From assembly GCF_024609765.1 (NCBI RefSeq), contig NZ_JANFDG010000031.1, positions 1-64,000 on the forward strand: a stretch of 64,000 bases of DNA, read 5' to 3'. Source of the DNA: Shinella pollutisoli. Lineage in GTDB: Bacteria; Pseudomonadota; Alphaproteobacteria; Rhizobiales; Rhizobiaceae. Every line of letters starts with the position of its first letter. Position 1 is the first letter of the stretch. The notes beneath the pieces are model-generated. The model was not told the origin of the DNA and did no database searches. It saw only the letters and a program-made list of their open reading frames with translations. Below, piece by piece: positions 25,509-34,416 of this stretch. The position numbers and the translations under genes were made by a program.

Positions 25509-27410
25509 TCAGATGACGACGTGCGAACCGAGCTCGACGACGCGGTTGGTCGGCAGGCGGAAATAGTCGGACGGGTCGGTCGCGACGTTCGCGAGCGCGA
25601 TGAACAGCCGGTCCTGCCACATCGGCATGCCGGACTGCGCATCCGGCACCAGCTTGCGCCGGCCGAGATAGAAGGAGGTCGACATGATGTCGAACTTGTG
25701 CCCGGCCTTGCGCATCAGCCCGAGCGCCTGCGAGACGTTCTGCGTCTCCATGAAGCCGAAGCGCAGCTCGATGCGCGAGAAGCGCTCGGACAGCGGCTCG
25801 ACGGTGAAGCGGTCGGCCGGCACGACGCGCGGCGTGCTGGTGGTGCGCACCGTCAGGATGACGTTGCGGTCGTGCAGCACGTGGTTGTGCTTGATGTTGT
25901 GCAGGAGGGCGGCGGGCGCGAAATCCGGATCGCTGGTCAGGAAGATCGCCGTGCCGGCGACGCGGACCGGCGCGTGGGCGGACGGCTTCTCGACGGATTT
26001 CACGAAGGCCTCCATCGGCACCTCGATGCGCCGGGTCTTCTCGCGCAGGATCCGCGTGCCGCGCGTCCAGGTCCACATCACGATGACGACGGCGGCGGCG
26101 ATCAGCACCGGCACGTAGCCGCCGTCGTGGATCTTCAGGAGGTTGGCGGCAAGGAAGGTGAGCTCGAACAGCAGGAGCGGCGCGAGCACGGCACCGGCCA
26201 CGAGCGGACGCCAGCGCCAGCGCATGCGCAGGAACTCGAAGGCGAGCAGCGTCGTGACGACCATAGCACCGGTCACGGAGACGCCGTAGGCGGTGGCGAG
26301 CGCCTCGGAGGAGCCGAAGACGAAGACCAGCAGCATGACGCCGAAGAGCAGCAGCGTGTTGACCGCCGGCAGGTAGATCTGCCCGGTATGGGTCTCCGAC
26401 GTGTGGAAGATCTCCATGCGCGGCAGGTAGCCGAGGTGGATCGCCTGGCGCGCCAGCGAGAAGGCGCCGGTGATCACCGCCTGGCTGGCGATGATGGTGG
26501 CGGCGGTGGCGAGGATGACCACCGGCAGCAGCGCCCATTTCGGGAACATGAAGTAGAAGGGATTTTCGACCGCCTGCGGATGGCTCAGCACCAGCGCGCC
26601 CTGGCCGAGATAGTTGAGGGCGAGCGCGGGGAAGACGAGGCAGAACCAGGCCCACTGGATCGGCCGGCGGCCGAAGTGGCCGAGGTCGGCATAGAGTGCC
26701 TCTGCCCCCGTGACCGTCAGGAAGATGGCGCCCAGCACCACGAGCCCGAGCCAGCCCTCCCGGAACAGGAAGACGGCGGCGTGATAGGGATTGAAGGCGG
26801 CGAGCACGCCGGGATCGTCGCTGATATGCTGAAGGCCGACCGCGCCCATGACGAGGAACCAGAGCGCCGTGATCGGCCCGAAGAAGCGCGAGACGGCGGC
26901 CGTGCCCCAGGACTGGACGGCGAAGAGCGCGACGAGGATGACGACGGAGATCGGCACCACGTAGTCGGAGAGCCCCGGCGTGACGAGCTTCAGCCCCTCG
27001 ACGGCGGAGAGAACCGAGAGCGCCGGCGTGATCATCGCGTCGCCGATGAAGAGCGCCGCGCCGACCGCGCCCATGAAGAAGAGGACCGCGGCGTGCCCGT
27101 TCGCCGTGCGCATCAGGAGCGCCAGCAGCGAGAGCGTGCCGCCCTCGCCGTGGTTGTCGGCCCGCAGCAGGAAGAGGACGTATTTCAGCGTCACGATCAC
27201 CGTGAGCGTCCAGAGCATCAGCGAGACGAGGCCGATGATCTCCGCGCGCACGAGGCCGCCGGCGGCGACGGGCCTCAGCGCCTCGCGGAAGGCATAGAGG
27301 GGGCTCGTGCCGATGTCGCCGTAGACGACGCCGACGGAGCCGAGGGCGGCGAACGCCAGGCTGCGCACCCGGCCCTTCGAATGCGTTGGGAAACCAGCAT
27401 CGTGGTTCAT
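25509..27410 (-). CDS. kup: KUP/HAK-type potassium uptake protein
   Basis: A 633-residue K+/H+ symporter. It begins with a short cytoplasmic part and the hallmark [22 protein letters not shown] (residues about 21-42). About twelve membrane helices span to residue 430, including [30 protein letters not shown] and [17 protein letters not shown] blocks (here [13 protein letters not shown]). A cytoplasmic C-terminal domain follows. ATG at 27410 chosen. It is 13 bases downstream of corA, so K+ and Mg2+ transport genes are probably co-transcribed. Confidence 0.95.
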   Translation of the reverse strand: MNHDAGFPTHSKGRVRSLAFAALGSVGVVYGDIGTSPLYAFREALRPVAAGGLVRAEIIGLVSLMLWTLTVIVTLKYVLFLLRADNHGEGGTLSLLALLMRTANGHAAVLFFMGAVGAALFIGDAMITPALSVLSAVEGLKLVTPGLSDYVVPISVVILVALFAVQSWGTAAVSRFFGPITALWFLVMGAVGLQHISDDPGVLAAFNPYHAAVFLFREGWLGLVVLGAIFLTVTGAEALYADLGHFGRRPIQWAWFCLVFPALALNYLGQGALVLSHPQAVENPFYFMFPKWALLPVVILATAATIIASQAVITGAFSLARQAIHLGYLPRMEIFHTSETHTGQIYLPAVNTLLLFGVMLLVFVFGSSEALATAYGVSVTGAMVVTTLLAFEFLRMRWRWRPLVAGAVLAPLLLFELTFLAANLLKIHDGGYVPVLIAAAVVIVMWTWTRGTRILREKTRRIEVPMEAFVKSVEKPSAHAPVRVAGTAIFLTSDPDFAPAALLHNIKHNHVLHDRNVILTVRTTSTPRVVPADRFTVEPLSERFSRIELRFGFMETQNVSQALGLMRKAGHKFDIMSTSFYLGRRKLVPDAQSGMPMWQDRLFIALANVATDPSDYFRLPTNRVVELGSHVVI

Positions 27411-27423
27411 GGGGAAACAGGCC

Positions 27424-28437
27424 CTAGAGCCAGCCTTTCCGACGGAAGAAGAAAAAGGGGAGGATCGCCGATACGGCCATGGCGACCAGCGTGGCCGGAT
27501 AGGCATAGGGAAGCTGCAGCTCCGGCATGTGGTCGAAGTTCATGCCGTAGATCGACGCGATCAGGGTCGGCGGCAGCAGCACCACCGAGGCGATGGAGAA
27601 GATCTTGATGATGGCGTTCTGCTCGAGGCTGATGAGGCCGAGCGAGGCGTCGAGCAGGAAGGTGATGTTGCCGGCCACGAAGTTCGCATGCTCGGACAGC
27701 GACTGCACGTCACGCGAGACGGTGCGGCACAGTTCCCGGCTTTCGCGGTCGGCATGCAGCGCCGGCAGGGAATGCAGGAAGGTCAGCACGCGCGACAGCG
27801 ACATGAGGCTGTCGCGCACCTTCGCCACGAGGCGGTGCAGGCCCGAGACCTGGATCAGCCGGTCCTCCAGGTAGCGCGGCGGGCGGCGGGAGAGGTGCCG
27901 CTTGTCGCCGAACACCTCCACCGACAGCGTATCGGCCCGCGCCACGGCGATCTCCAGGATCTCCGCCGTCCGGTCGACCACGGTCTCCAGCAGGCGCGTG
28001 ATCGTCACGGTCGGCGAGGAACAGCCGCCGGGGATGCGGTGCATCGCGCCCTTGAAGAGGGCGAAGGAGCGCGGCTCGGCATAGCGCACGGTGACGAGAT
28101 GCCGGGCGGTGAGGATGAAGGCGACGTCGGTCAGCGCCGGCAGATCGCTTTCCGCGCGCACGATCAGCGAGGCGGTCATGTAGGCCGCGCTGCCGTCGGT
28201 GTAGAGCCGGCTGGAGGGCTCGATGTCCTTCAGTTCGTCGCGGGTGGGGATGTCGAGGGAAAGGGCGCGCTCGATCAGCGCCTCTTCGTCCCGGGCGGGA
28301 TCGAGCACGTCGATCCAGACGGCATCGGCGAACGCCTCCGCGACGGGTTCGGCCACGTCCTGCAGGACGCGCCCCTCGCCATTCGAACGGTAAACCGTAA
28401 TCACAGGCGAATGGCTCCGGACAGGACCATCGCTCAC
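27424..28437 (-). CDS. corA: CorA family divalent-cation transporter
   Basis: A 337-residue CorA-type channel for Mg2+ (possibly Co2+/Ni2+). The large N-terminal cytoplasmic domain is followed by two C-terminal membrane helices with the universally conserved selectivity motif YGMNF ([15 protein letters not shown], near residues 294-308), and a basic end [10 protein letters not shown]. The start is either GTG at 28437 (ribosome site too close, one base) or GTG at 28404 ([15 protein letters not shown] about ten bases upstream), and the second may be correct. A perfect palindrome (28480-28498) lies just upstream. Confidence 0.92.
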   Translation of the reverse strand: MSDGPVRSHSPVITVYRSNGEGRVLQDVAEPVAEAFADAVWIDVLDPARDEEALIERALSLDIPTRDELKDIEPSSRLYTDGSAAYMTASLIVRAESDLPALTDVAFILTARHLVTVRYAEPRSFALFKGAMHRIPGGCSSPTVTITRLLETVVDRTAEILEIAVARADTLSVEVFGDKRHLSRRPPRYLEDRLIQVSGLHRLVAKVRDSLMSLSRVLTFLHSLPALHADRESRELCRTVSRDVQSLSEHANFVAGNITFLLDASLGLISLEQNAIIKIFSIASVVLLPPTLIASIYGMNFDHMPELQLPYAYPATLVAMAVSAILPFFFFRRKGWL

Positions 28438-28479
28438 ACTCCTGAGCTGCGCCGCGCTCGAAGGCGCGGCAGGCAGGGG

Positions 28480-28498
28480 ATATTGCGCAGTGCAATAT
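28480..28498. promoter_or_regulatory. Perfect inverted repeat ATATTGC-N5-GCAATAT upstream of corA
   Basis: Seven-base arms match exactly around GCAGT, 43 to 61 bases upstream of the corA start (minus strand) and just downstream of mrp. On the minus strand TTTTT precedes the stem rather than following it, so it does not look like an mrp terminator. TATATT within it could form a -10 element. Candidate operator for corA-kup. Confidence 0.45.
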
Positions 28499-28531
28499 AA
28501 AAATCAAGGGTGCGGCGGGCGTGTCCCGGCG

Positions 28532-29692
28532 CTATTCGAAGACGATCGACGGCGCGCCGCGCGCGCCCTTGCCTTCCAGCGCCTGCAGCTCCTGCCAGAC
28601 GCGGTCGGCGATCACGCGGTAGGCCTTGGCCGCCGCCCCGTCCGGGTTGGAGACGACGACCGGGGTTCCGGCGTCGGAGGTCTCACGGATGTCCATCGTC
28701 AGCGGCACCTCGCCGAGGAAGGGCACGCCGATGCGCTCGGCCTCGCGCCGCGCGCCGCCGTGGCCGAAGATGTCGTAGCGGTTGCCGGTGTCCGGGGCGA
28801 TGAAATAGCTCATGTTCTCGACGATGCCGAGGACGGGCACCTCGACCTTGCTGAACATGTTCAGCCCCTTGCGGGCGTCGATCAGGGCGAGGTCCTGCGG
28901 CGTCGAGACGATGACGGCGCCGGCGAGCGGCACCTGCTGGGCCATGGTGAGCTGGGCGTCGCCGGTGCCGGGCGGCATGTCGACCACCAGCACGTCGAGC
29001 TCGCCCCAGGCGACCTCGCGCAGCATCTGCATCAGCGCCGACTGGATCATCGGCCCGCGCCAGATCATCGCCACGTCCTCGTCGACGAGGAAGCCCATGG
29101 ACATGACCTTGATGCCGTAGTTCTCCATCGGCTTGATCATGCGGCCCTCGAGCTGCTGCGGCCGGCCGGAGATCTTCAGGAGCCGCGGCATGGAGGGGCC
29201 GTAGATGTCGGCGTCGAGGATGCCGACGCTCAGCCCGTTCGCCTTCAGCGCCAGGGCGAGGTTGACGGAGGTGGTCGACTTGCCGACGCCGCCCTTGCCG
29301 GAGGCGACCGCAATGATCGCGCGCACGCCGGGAATGCCGGACTTCGGGCGCGGCTGCGGCTGGCCGGGCGCGCCGTGCTGATGCCCTCGGCCGGGCGGCG
29401 GCGGGGCCGGCGCACGGGCGGCGGCGGGGCCGGAGGCCGCCTTCTTGTCGGCCGTCAGCGCCACCATGGCGGACTTGATGCCCGGGATCTCGCGCACCAC
29501 CCGCTCGGCGGCGGCGCGCATCGGATCGAGATCGCGCGCCTGCTCGGCCGGCACCGTGATCGAGAAATAGGCCTTGCCGTCGGAGATGAAGACATCCGAC
29601 ACGAGGCCGAGATCGACGATGTTGCCCTTCATGCCGGGGCCGCGCACCGTCCTCAGCCGCTCCAGCACCTGTTCCTTGGTTACGTCCGTCAT
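28532..29692 (-). CDS. mrp: Mrp/ApbC family iron-sulfur carrier ATPase
   Basis: A 386-residue P-loop NTPase that carries and inserts Fe-S clusters. It has an N-terminal MIP18/DUF59 domain (TKEQVLERLRTVRGPGMKGNIVDLGLVSDV, residues 4-85), a Pro/Gly/His linker near 92-118, and the deviant Walker A loop VASGKGGVGKSTTSVN (near 128-143). Further motifs are ILDADIYGPSMPRLL and VVDMPPGTGDAQLT. The CxxC cluster-binding pair of many homologs is not apparent near the C-terminus (ENMSYFIAPDTGNRYDIFGHGG), as in several alphaproteobacterial members. The ATG at 29692 was chosen over the adjacent TTG. Confidence 0.92.
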   Translation of the reverse strand: MTDVTKEQVLERLRTVRGPGMKGNIVDLGLVSDVFISDGKAYFSITVPAEQARDLDPMRAAAERVVREIPGIKSAMVALTADKKAASGPAAARAPAPPPPGRGHQHGAPGQPQPRPKSGIPGVRAIIAVASGKGGVGKSTTSVNLALALKANGLSVGILDADIYGPSMPRLLKISGRPQQLEGRMIKPMENYGIKVMSMGFLVDEDVAMIWRGPMIQSALMQMLREVAWGELDVLVVDMPPGTGDAQLTMAQQVPLAGAVIVSTPQDLALIDARKGLNMFSKVEVPVLGIVENMSYFIAPDTGNRYDIFGHGGARREAERIGVPFLGEVPLTMDIRETSDAGTPVVVSNPDGAAAKAYRVIADRVWQELQALEGKGARGAPSIVFE

Positions 29693-29811
29693 CAAACCCT
29701 CGCCTGCGATACCCGCGCCCCCCCGTGTAGATAGTGCACGCGCGGGCGCCCGCCAAACGATTTCACCCGCGAGGGGCGCTCGCGGTTGCGGCAGGTCGTC
29801 TCAGCCCGGCC

Positions 29812-30624
29812 TCAGGCGATCAGGCCGCGGCGGATCGCCTTCACCACCGCCTGGGTGCGGTTCACCGCCTCCAGCTTGCGCGTGACCTGGTTGAGATAGT
29901 GGTTGACCGTGTGCTCCGAGAGGCCGAGGATCTCGGCGATCTCCAGGCTGGTCTTGCCGGCCGCCGTCCAGCTCAGGCACTGGACCTCGCGCTCCGTCAG
30001 CACCACCTGCCCCGATTTCCAGGCCGCGCCGATCTCGGCGAGCCGGTTGAACAGGTGGATCGAGATCATCTGCAGCATCAGCCGGTCGTCGAGCGGCAGT
30101 TCCTGCTTCTCGCCGCTCCAGACGATGGCGCCGCGATTGCCGAGCGCGTCGTGGACGGGGAAGAAGTGGCCGACGCGGATGCCGTGCGCGTTGACGACGT
30201 CGGCGAAGTTGCCGAAATCCTCCTCGGCGGCGGCCTCGCCGATCCATTCGAGCATGTCGTAGGAAAAGGGCACGGTCGTCAGCCGGAGCTTGCGGATGCC
30301 GGCGCTGCGGCGGACCATGCGGTTCGCGTCGTAGCGGCTGAGGAACTCCTGCGGCCAGTTGCTGACGATCGAATAGGCCGACAGCTTCTCCGCCTCGAAG
30401 CCCGGCAGGGTGAAGGCGATGAAATACCTGAGGCCGAACTCCTCGCACTTGCGCCGCATGTAGCGCACGATGTCGAACTGGGTCTCGAGCGCCGCGATCT
30501 CGCTGCCCTCGTCGCGCATCCGGCTCTCGTAGCCCTGGGTTTCCTCCCCCATCATCATGCGCGGCCTTTCGGAATCCGGTCCCTGCGGAACGGGGTGGAG
30601 GGGATGCGTCTGCGTTCCGGCCAT
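29812..30624 (-). CDS. LuxR-type regulator, solo (first of tandem pair)
   Basis: A 270-residue regulator with an N-terminal autoinducer-binding-like domain (about residues 45-195) and a C-terminal LuxR helix-turn-helix (LTEREVQCLSWTAAGKTSLEIAEILGLSEHTVNHYL, about 205-240). The HTH keeps the expected Glu, Leu and Gly (TraR E178, L182, G188 positions). In the sensor, WPQEFLSRYDANRMVRRSAG aligns with the acyl-homoserine-lactone pocket: the W57 position is Phe, D70 is Ser, P71 is Ala and W85 (PFSY) is Tyr; only Y61 remains. No luxI-type synthase is in the window. Start is uncertain among TTG 30630, ATG 30624 and ATG triplet near 30550. It is 19 bases after its paralog. Confidence 0.88.
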   Translation of the reverse strand: MAGTQTHPLHPVPQGPDSERPRMMMGEETQGYESRMRDEGSEIAALETQFDIVRYMRRKCEEFGLRYFIAFTLPGFEAEKLSAYSIVSNWPQEFLSRYDANRMVRRSAGIRKLRLTTVPFSYDMLEWIGEAAAEEDFGNFADVVNAHGIRVGHFFPVHDALGNRGAIVWSGEKQELPLDDRLMLQMISIHLFNRLAEIGAAWKSGQVVLTEREVQCLSWTAAGKTSLEIAEILGLSEHTVNHYLNQVTRKLEAVNRTQAVVKAIRRGLIA

Positions 30625-30643
30625 GGCCAAGGATCGTCTTCCA

Positions 30644-31396
30644 TCAGTTCAGGAGCCCGGCGCGAATGGCCTTGGCGACGGCCTGGACGCGGTTGACGGC
30701 ATCGAGCTTGCGCGTCGCACGGTTCAGGTAGTGATTGACCGTATATTCGGAGAGGCCGAGGATCTCCGACATTTCCAGGCTGGTCTTGCCGGCCGATGCC
30801 CAGGACAGGCACTCGACCTCGCGGCGCGAGAGCGCGGCGCCGGGATGGTGGTCGGCCGCAAGGTCGACGACGCGCGCGAAGACGGCATTGGCGACCGCGT
30901 TCAGCTCGGCCATCTCGCGCGGGCTCAGCGCCTCGCGCATGCCGCCGAAGGCGAGCGCGCCGCGAAGGCCCGCCGCGTTGTGCGCCGGGAAGTAGGCGCC
31001 GCGCGACAGGCCGTACTTGCCGAACAGGCTGACGGCGATCTCCGCCTTGCCGTCGGCGCGGCGGCGGTTCGTCGTCTCGGTATCATAGGCGAAGGGCGTG
31101 GTGCTGCGGCGCAGGCGGCCGATCACCGGGCTGCCGAAGAACAGGCCGGCATGGTCGTAGTTCCGCAGCATCTCCTCGGGCCAGGAGGTAAGCAGCACGT
31201 TCGAGGCAAAGTCGCTCGACGTCTCGGCGGGGACGTTGATGAGGATATAGCCGTTGAGGCCGTAGTGCTCCGCCAGGCGTTCCAGCGTGGCGGAAACGTC
31301 GTCCCGCGAATCCAGCGCCGGCAGGCTGTCGTCCCGCAGGCTGCCCTCCCACGGAAACCGGGACCGCACAGACGCCGTTTGAAGTCTATCCGCCAT
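30644..31396 (-). CDS. LuxR-type regulator, solo (second of tandem pair)
   Basis: A 250-residue paralog of the neighbouring regulator. Its HTH (LSRREVECLSWASAGKTSLEMSEILGLSEYTVNHYLNRATRKLDAVNR) is nearly the same, so the two may share DNA sites or form heterodimers. In the sensor, WPEEMLRNYDHAGLFFGSPV shows Met at the W57 position, Tyr61 kept, Ser at D70 and Pro71 kept; the W85 position is Tyr (PFAY). It therefore probably does not bind a classic acyl-homoserine lactone. Start ATG at 31396 has GGGAGAGGCG upstream. The 262-base gap to the iclR-type gene contains no gene and should hold the promoter of the pair. Confidence 0.9.
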   Translation of the reverse strand: MADRLQTASVRSRFPWEGSLRDDSLPALDSRDDVSATLERLAEHYGLNGYILINVPAETSSDFASNVLLTSWPEEMLRNYDHAGLFFGSPVIGRLRRSTTPFAYDTETTNRRRADGKAEIAVSLFGKYGLSRGAYFPAHNAAGLRGALAFGGMREALSPREMAELNAVANAVFARVVDLAADHHPGAALSRREVECLSWASAGKTSLEMSEILGLSEYTVNHYLNRATRKLDAVNRVQAVAKAIRAGLLN

Positions 31397-31658
31397 ATTC
31401 GCCTCTCCCCTCGGCAACGGGCGAACGGGCGCCGGTTGTCCGGCGCCGCACCCGGCGTGCCTCGGGAACCCCCGTATCCCAATGCATCTTAATCGTATTG
31501 ACCGCGCCTCAAGATCGCGGCATGCGAAGCAGTCCGAAAACCGCTTCCGGAAAAAGCTACTGGGGCGCCAAACCCGCGTCCAGCGCATTTTCCCAGTTTA
31601 CCGTAAAACAGGGCGCAAGGACAACCGGGCCGTATGTGCACGTACCTCACGGCTCGAC

Positions 31659-32450
31659 CTACCGTTGCGGCCCGAGGCGGAACACGAGTTCCCCCATGAC
31701 GGCGGCGGCAGCGGCGCGCACATGCGGCGCCCATTCCGCAAGCCGCTCGGGGCCGACCCGGTAGGCCGGGCCCGTCACAGAGACGGCGGCCACAAGATCG
31801 CGGCCGCCATCATGGACGGGTGCGGCCACGCAGCGGATGCCGGGCTCGTGCTCCTCGCGGTCGAAGGCGACGCCTTCCCGGCGGATCTCCGCGAGCTCGG
31901 CCTCCAGCGCCGCCCGGTCGGCCAGCGTCTGCGGCGTGAAACGGCGGAACTCCAGCCCGGACAGGACCGCCTCCAGCGCCGGCGCGTCGAGCACGGAGAG
32001 CGCCGCCTTGCCGACGCCGGTGCAATAGACCGGCGAGGCGTTGCCGATCTGCGAGTTCATGCGCACGGCCTGCCGGCTCTCCACCTTGTCGAGATAGATG
32101 ATCTCGCGCCCGCGCAGCACGCCGAGATGCACGGTCTCGCCGGTCTCGCGGTGCAGCGCCTCCAGGAAGGGGGCGGCGACCGCGCGCAGCTCGTTGCGCG
32201 CCCAGGCCGCCGAGGCGAGCTTCAGGAGGCGAAGGCCCGGCACGTAGGCGTGGTCGGGCCCGAGCTCGAGCAGGCCTTCGCGCAGAAGATGGGAAAGCTG
32301 GCGGTGCAGCGTGCCGCGCGGCTGGCCGCTTGCGGCCAGCACGTCGGTGAAGCGCATGGGCCGGTCGGAGAGCGCGACGGTCTCCAGCACGGCGACGGCC
32401 TTGCCGAGCGTGCCGGTGTCCTTCCCTTCGCCGCCCCGGCGCGATGCCAT
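31659..32450 (-). CDS. IclR family regulator of the galactonate operon
   Basis: A 263-residue IclR-type regulator. The N-terminal winged HTH (residues about 12-70: GTLGKAVAVLETVALSDRPMRFTDVLAASGQPRGTLHRQL) is followed by the effector domain (about 85-255: TGETVHLGVLRGREIIYLDKV, NASPVYCTGVGKAALS, EHEPGIRCVAAPVHD). It is divergent from the dehydrogenase-dgoK-dgoA-lactonase operon and very likely represses it, with a sugar-acid such as galactonate or KDGal as inducer (inferred). Start at 32450 has GGGAGG upstream. Two palindromes in the shared promoter region are candidate operators. Confidence 0.9.
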   Translation of the reverse strand: MASRRGGEGKDTGTLGKAVAVLETVALSDRPMRFTDVLAASGQPRGTLHRQLSHLLREGLLELGPDHAYVPGLRLLKLASAAWARNELRAVAAPFLEALHRETGETVHLGVLRGREIIYLDKVESRQAVRMNSQIGNASPVYCTGVGKAALSVLDAPALEAVLSGLEFRRFTPQTLADRAALEAELAEIRREGVAFDREEHEPGIRCVAAPVHDGGRDLVAAVSVTGPAYRVGPERLAEWAPHVRAAAAAVMGELVFRLGPQR

Positions 32451-32496
32451 GCTTTGCCTCCCATGCCTCGACAGGCCACCGCATATGGATGCCAAG

Positions 32497-32553
32497 CCTC
32501 TCATCCGGCCTGCCGGCCACCTTGTCCCCGCAAGCGGGGCGAAGGGATATGCC
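32497..32553 (+). repeat. Rhizobial palindromic repeat copy
   Basis: CTCTCATCCGGCCTGCCGGCC, then CTTGTCCCCGCAAGCGGGGCGAAGG, then ATATGCCGC. The same order, including the terminal GATATGCCGC, is found at 44613-44672. It lies between the iclR-type start and the operon promoter without touching the candidate operators. Confidence 0.75.
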
Positions 32554-32653
32554 GCTCCGGCTTCCCGTCCACCGTCTTCTCGCGGGCGAGAGGGCTAGAG
32601 CGGCGAGGCCGCAGATGCGACCGGCCCGCCTCCTTGACAGGCGGCAAGCCTAG

Positions 32654-32696
32654 CGGAATAATTCCGGATAATCAAACTCAATTCCATATAATGGAA
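32654..32696 (+). promoter_or_regulatory. Operon promoter with two IclR-type palindromes
   Basis: CGGAAT-A-ATTCCG (32654-32666) resembles the E. coli IclR box core (GGAAAT-N-ATTTCC). TTCCAT-ATA-ATGGAA (32682-32696) is a second perfect palindrome. The centres are 29 bases apart, close to three helical turns. The second contains a perfect -10 hexamer TATAAT (32687-32692). No -35 match exists at the right distance. A transcript starting near 32699 would have GGAGG at 32701 and the ATG at 32713. A repressor on the second palindrome would block RNA polymerase. Confidence 0.65.
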
Positions 32697-32712
32697 CTCT
32701 GGAGGATCGGCG

Positions 32713-33486
32713 ATGGCGGCCCGGTATGCGGACCTTGCGGGAAGCGGCGTGCTTGTCAGCGGCGGCGGCTCCGGCATCGGCGCGGCGCTCGTCGAAGGTT
32801 TCGCGCGGCAGGGCGCACGCGTCGCCTTCATCGATATCGCCGTTAAGGAGAGCCGGGCGCTCGCCGCCTCCCTTTCCGGCACGGTCGAGCATGCGCCGCT
32901 TTTCCTGGAGGCGGACCTGCGCGACATCCCGGCGCTGCGCGCCGCCGTCGCCGAGGCCGCGGACGCGCTCGGCGGCCTGAAGGTGCTCGTCAACAATGCG
33001 GCGCGCGACGACCGCCACGATTTCGAGGCGATCGGGCCGGAGGACTGGGACGAAAGCCTGGCGGTCAACCTGCGCCACTACGCCTTCGCCGCACAGGCGG
33101 CGCTGCCGCACCTGCGCCGGGCGGCCGCCGGGACAAGCGGCGCCGCGATCGTCAACCTCTCCTCCATCGCCTACCTGCTCAACATGGGCGAGCTTCCGGC
33201 CTATGCCGCCGCCAAGGCCGGCATCGTCGGCCTCACCAAGTCGCTCGCCGGCCGGCTCGGGCCGGAGAACATCCGCGTCAACGCCATCCTGCCCGGCATG
33301 GTGCTGACGGAACGGCAGCGCCAGCTCTGGGTCGACGAGGCGGCGGCCGCCGCCGGCGTCGCGCGGCAATGCCTGAAGCGCTCGCTCGGCCCCGAGGACA
33401 TCGTCGGCCCCTGTCTCTTCCTGGCGTCGGACGCTTCTGGCGCCGTCACCGCCCAGACCCTCATCGTCGACGGAGGCATGCTTTGA
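32713..33486 (+). CDS. Short-chain dehydrogenase, probable sugar 1-dehydrogenase
   Basis: A 257-residue classical SDR. The cofactor loop is VLVSGGGSGIGAALVEGF (residues about 13-30). An Asp closes the second strand (VAFIDIA), favouring NAD. NNAARDD is the NAG-type motif, the catalytic Ser is in NLSSIAYLL, and the YxxxK pair is PAYAAAKAGIVG. The C-terminal VTAQTLIVDGGML is typical. As first gene of an operon with dgoK, dgoA and an SMP-30 lactonase, it most likely oxidises D-galactose (or a related sugar) to the lactone. The stop overlaps the TTG start of dgoK. Confidence 0.88.
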   Translation: MAARYADLAGSGVLVSGGGSGIGAALVEGFARQGARVAFIDIAVKESRALAASLSGTVEHAPLFLEADLRDIPALRAAVAEAADALGGLKVLVNNAARDDRHDFEAIGPEDWDESLAVNLRHYAFAAQAALPHLRRAAAGTSGAAIVNLSSIAYLLNMGELPAYAAAKAGIVGLTKSLAGRLGPENIRVNAILPGMVLTERQRQLWVDEAAAAAGVARQCLKRSLGPEDIVGPCLFLASDASGAVTAQTLIVDGGML

Positions 33487-34403
33487 CGACCGGACCCGCC
33501 TATGTCTCCATCGACTGGGGAACCTCCAGCTTCCGCCTCTGGCTGATCGGCCGCGACGGCGCCGTGCTCGCCGAGCGCCGCAGCGGCGAAGGCATGACCG
33601 TGGCCGCCCGCACCGGCTTCGCCGAGGTGCTGGAGAGCCACCTTGCCGCCGTCTCCGCGCCCGAGGGCCTGCCGGTGCTGATCTGCGGCATGGCCGGGGC
33701 GAAGCAGGGCTGGGTCGAGGCCGGCTATCTCGACACGCCCGCGGCCCTTGCGGCCATTCCCGCCGCCGCGGTGCGCGTGCCGGGCGTCGCCGCCGACATC
33801 CGCATCCTGCCCGGCCTCGCGCAGCGCGACCCGGCCGCCCCCGACGTAATGCGCGGCGAGGAGACGCAGCTTCTCGGCGCCGCCGCCGGGCTCGGCAGCG
33901 GCGACCGCCTCGTCTGCATGCCGGGCACGCACAGCAAATGGGTGCGGCTTTCCGGCGGCACGGTCGCGGGCTTCTCCACCTTCATGACCGGCGAGCTCTT
34001 CGAGGCGATCTCGGCGCACACGATCCTCAGCCATTCGATCGCCGGGGCGGGAACGGTCTCCGGCGAAAGCGCGGCGTTCCGCACGGCGGTCGCCGAAAGC
34101 GTCGCCGCGCCGGCGCTTGCGACCAACCGGCTGTTCTCGGTGCGCGCGGGCGGGCTGCTTGCGGGCCTGTCGCCGGACGACGCCAGGGCGCGGCTTTCCG
34201 GCACGCTGATCGGCGTCGAGATCGCCGGCGCGCTGTCGCTCGTCGCCGAAGGCACGCCGGTGGCGCTTGTCGTGTCCGGCGGGCTCGGCGCGCTCTACCG
34301 CGCGGCCCTCGCCGCCGCGGACATCGCTACCACCGTGATCGATGCAGACGCCGCCGTGCGCGCGGGCCTTGCCGCCGGCGCGAAAGCCCTCTGGTCCCTT
34401 TGA
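33483..34403 (+). CDS. dgoK: 2-dehydro-3-deoxygalactonokinase
   Basis: DgoK phosphorylates 2-dehydro-3-deoxygalactonate at C6 using ATP. The 306-residue protein begins M-TTGPAYVSIDWGTSSFRLWLI, the conserved DGT-like start (DWGTSSFR). CGMAGAKQGWVEAGY, DVMRGEETQLLGA, LVCMPGTHSKWVRL and FMTGELFEAI are all DgoK blocks. I chose the TTG at 33483: its last bases overlap the dehydrogenase stop (TTGA), and GGAGG lies six bases upstream. The overlap implies coupled translation. Confidence 0.94.
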   Translation: MTTGPAYVSIDWGTSSFRLWLIGRDGAVLAERRSGEGMTVAARTGFAEVLESHLAAVSAPEGLPVLICGMAGAKQGWVEAGYLDTPAALAAIPAAAVRVPGVAADIRILPGLAQRDPAAPDVMRGEETQLLGAAAGLGSGDRLVCMPGTHSKWVRLSGGTVAGFSTFMTGELFEAISAHTILSHSIAGAGTVSGESAAFRTAVAESVAAPALATNRLFSVRAGGLLAGLSPDDARARLSGTLIGVEIAGALSLVAEGTPVALVVSGGLGALYRAALAAADIATTVIDADAAVRAGLAAGAKALWSL

Positions 34404-34416
34404 GAAAGCAAAGCCG

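Noticed and set aside
31632..31645. Near-palindrome GTATGTGCACGTAC upstream of the LuxR pair as a lux box
   Set aside because: It has two mismatched positions, is shorter than typical lux boxes and is over 230 bases from the nearest start codon.
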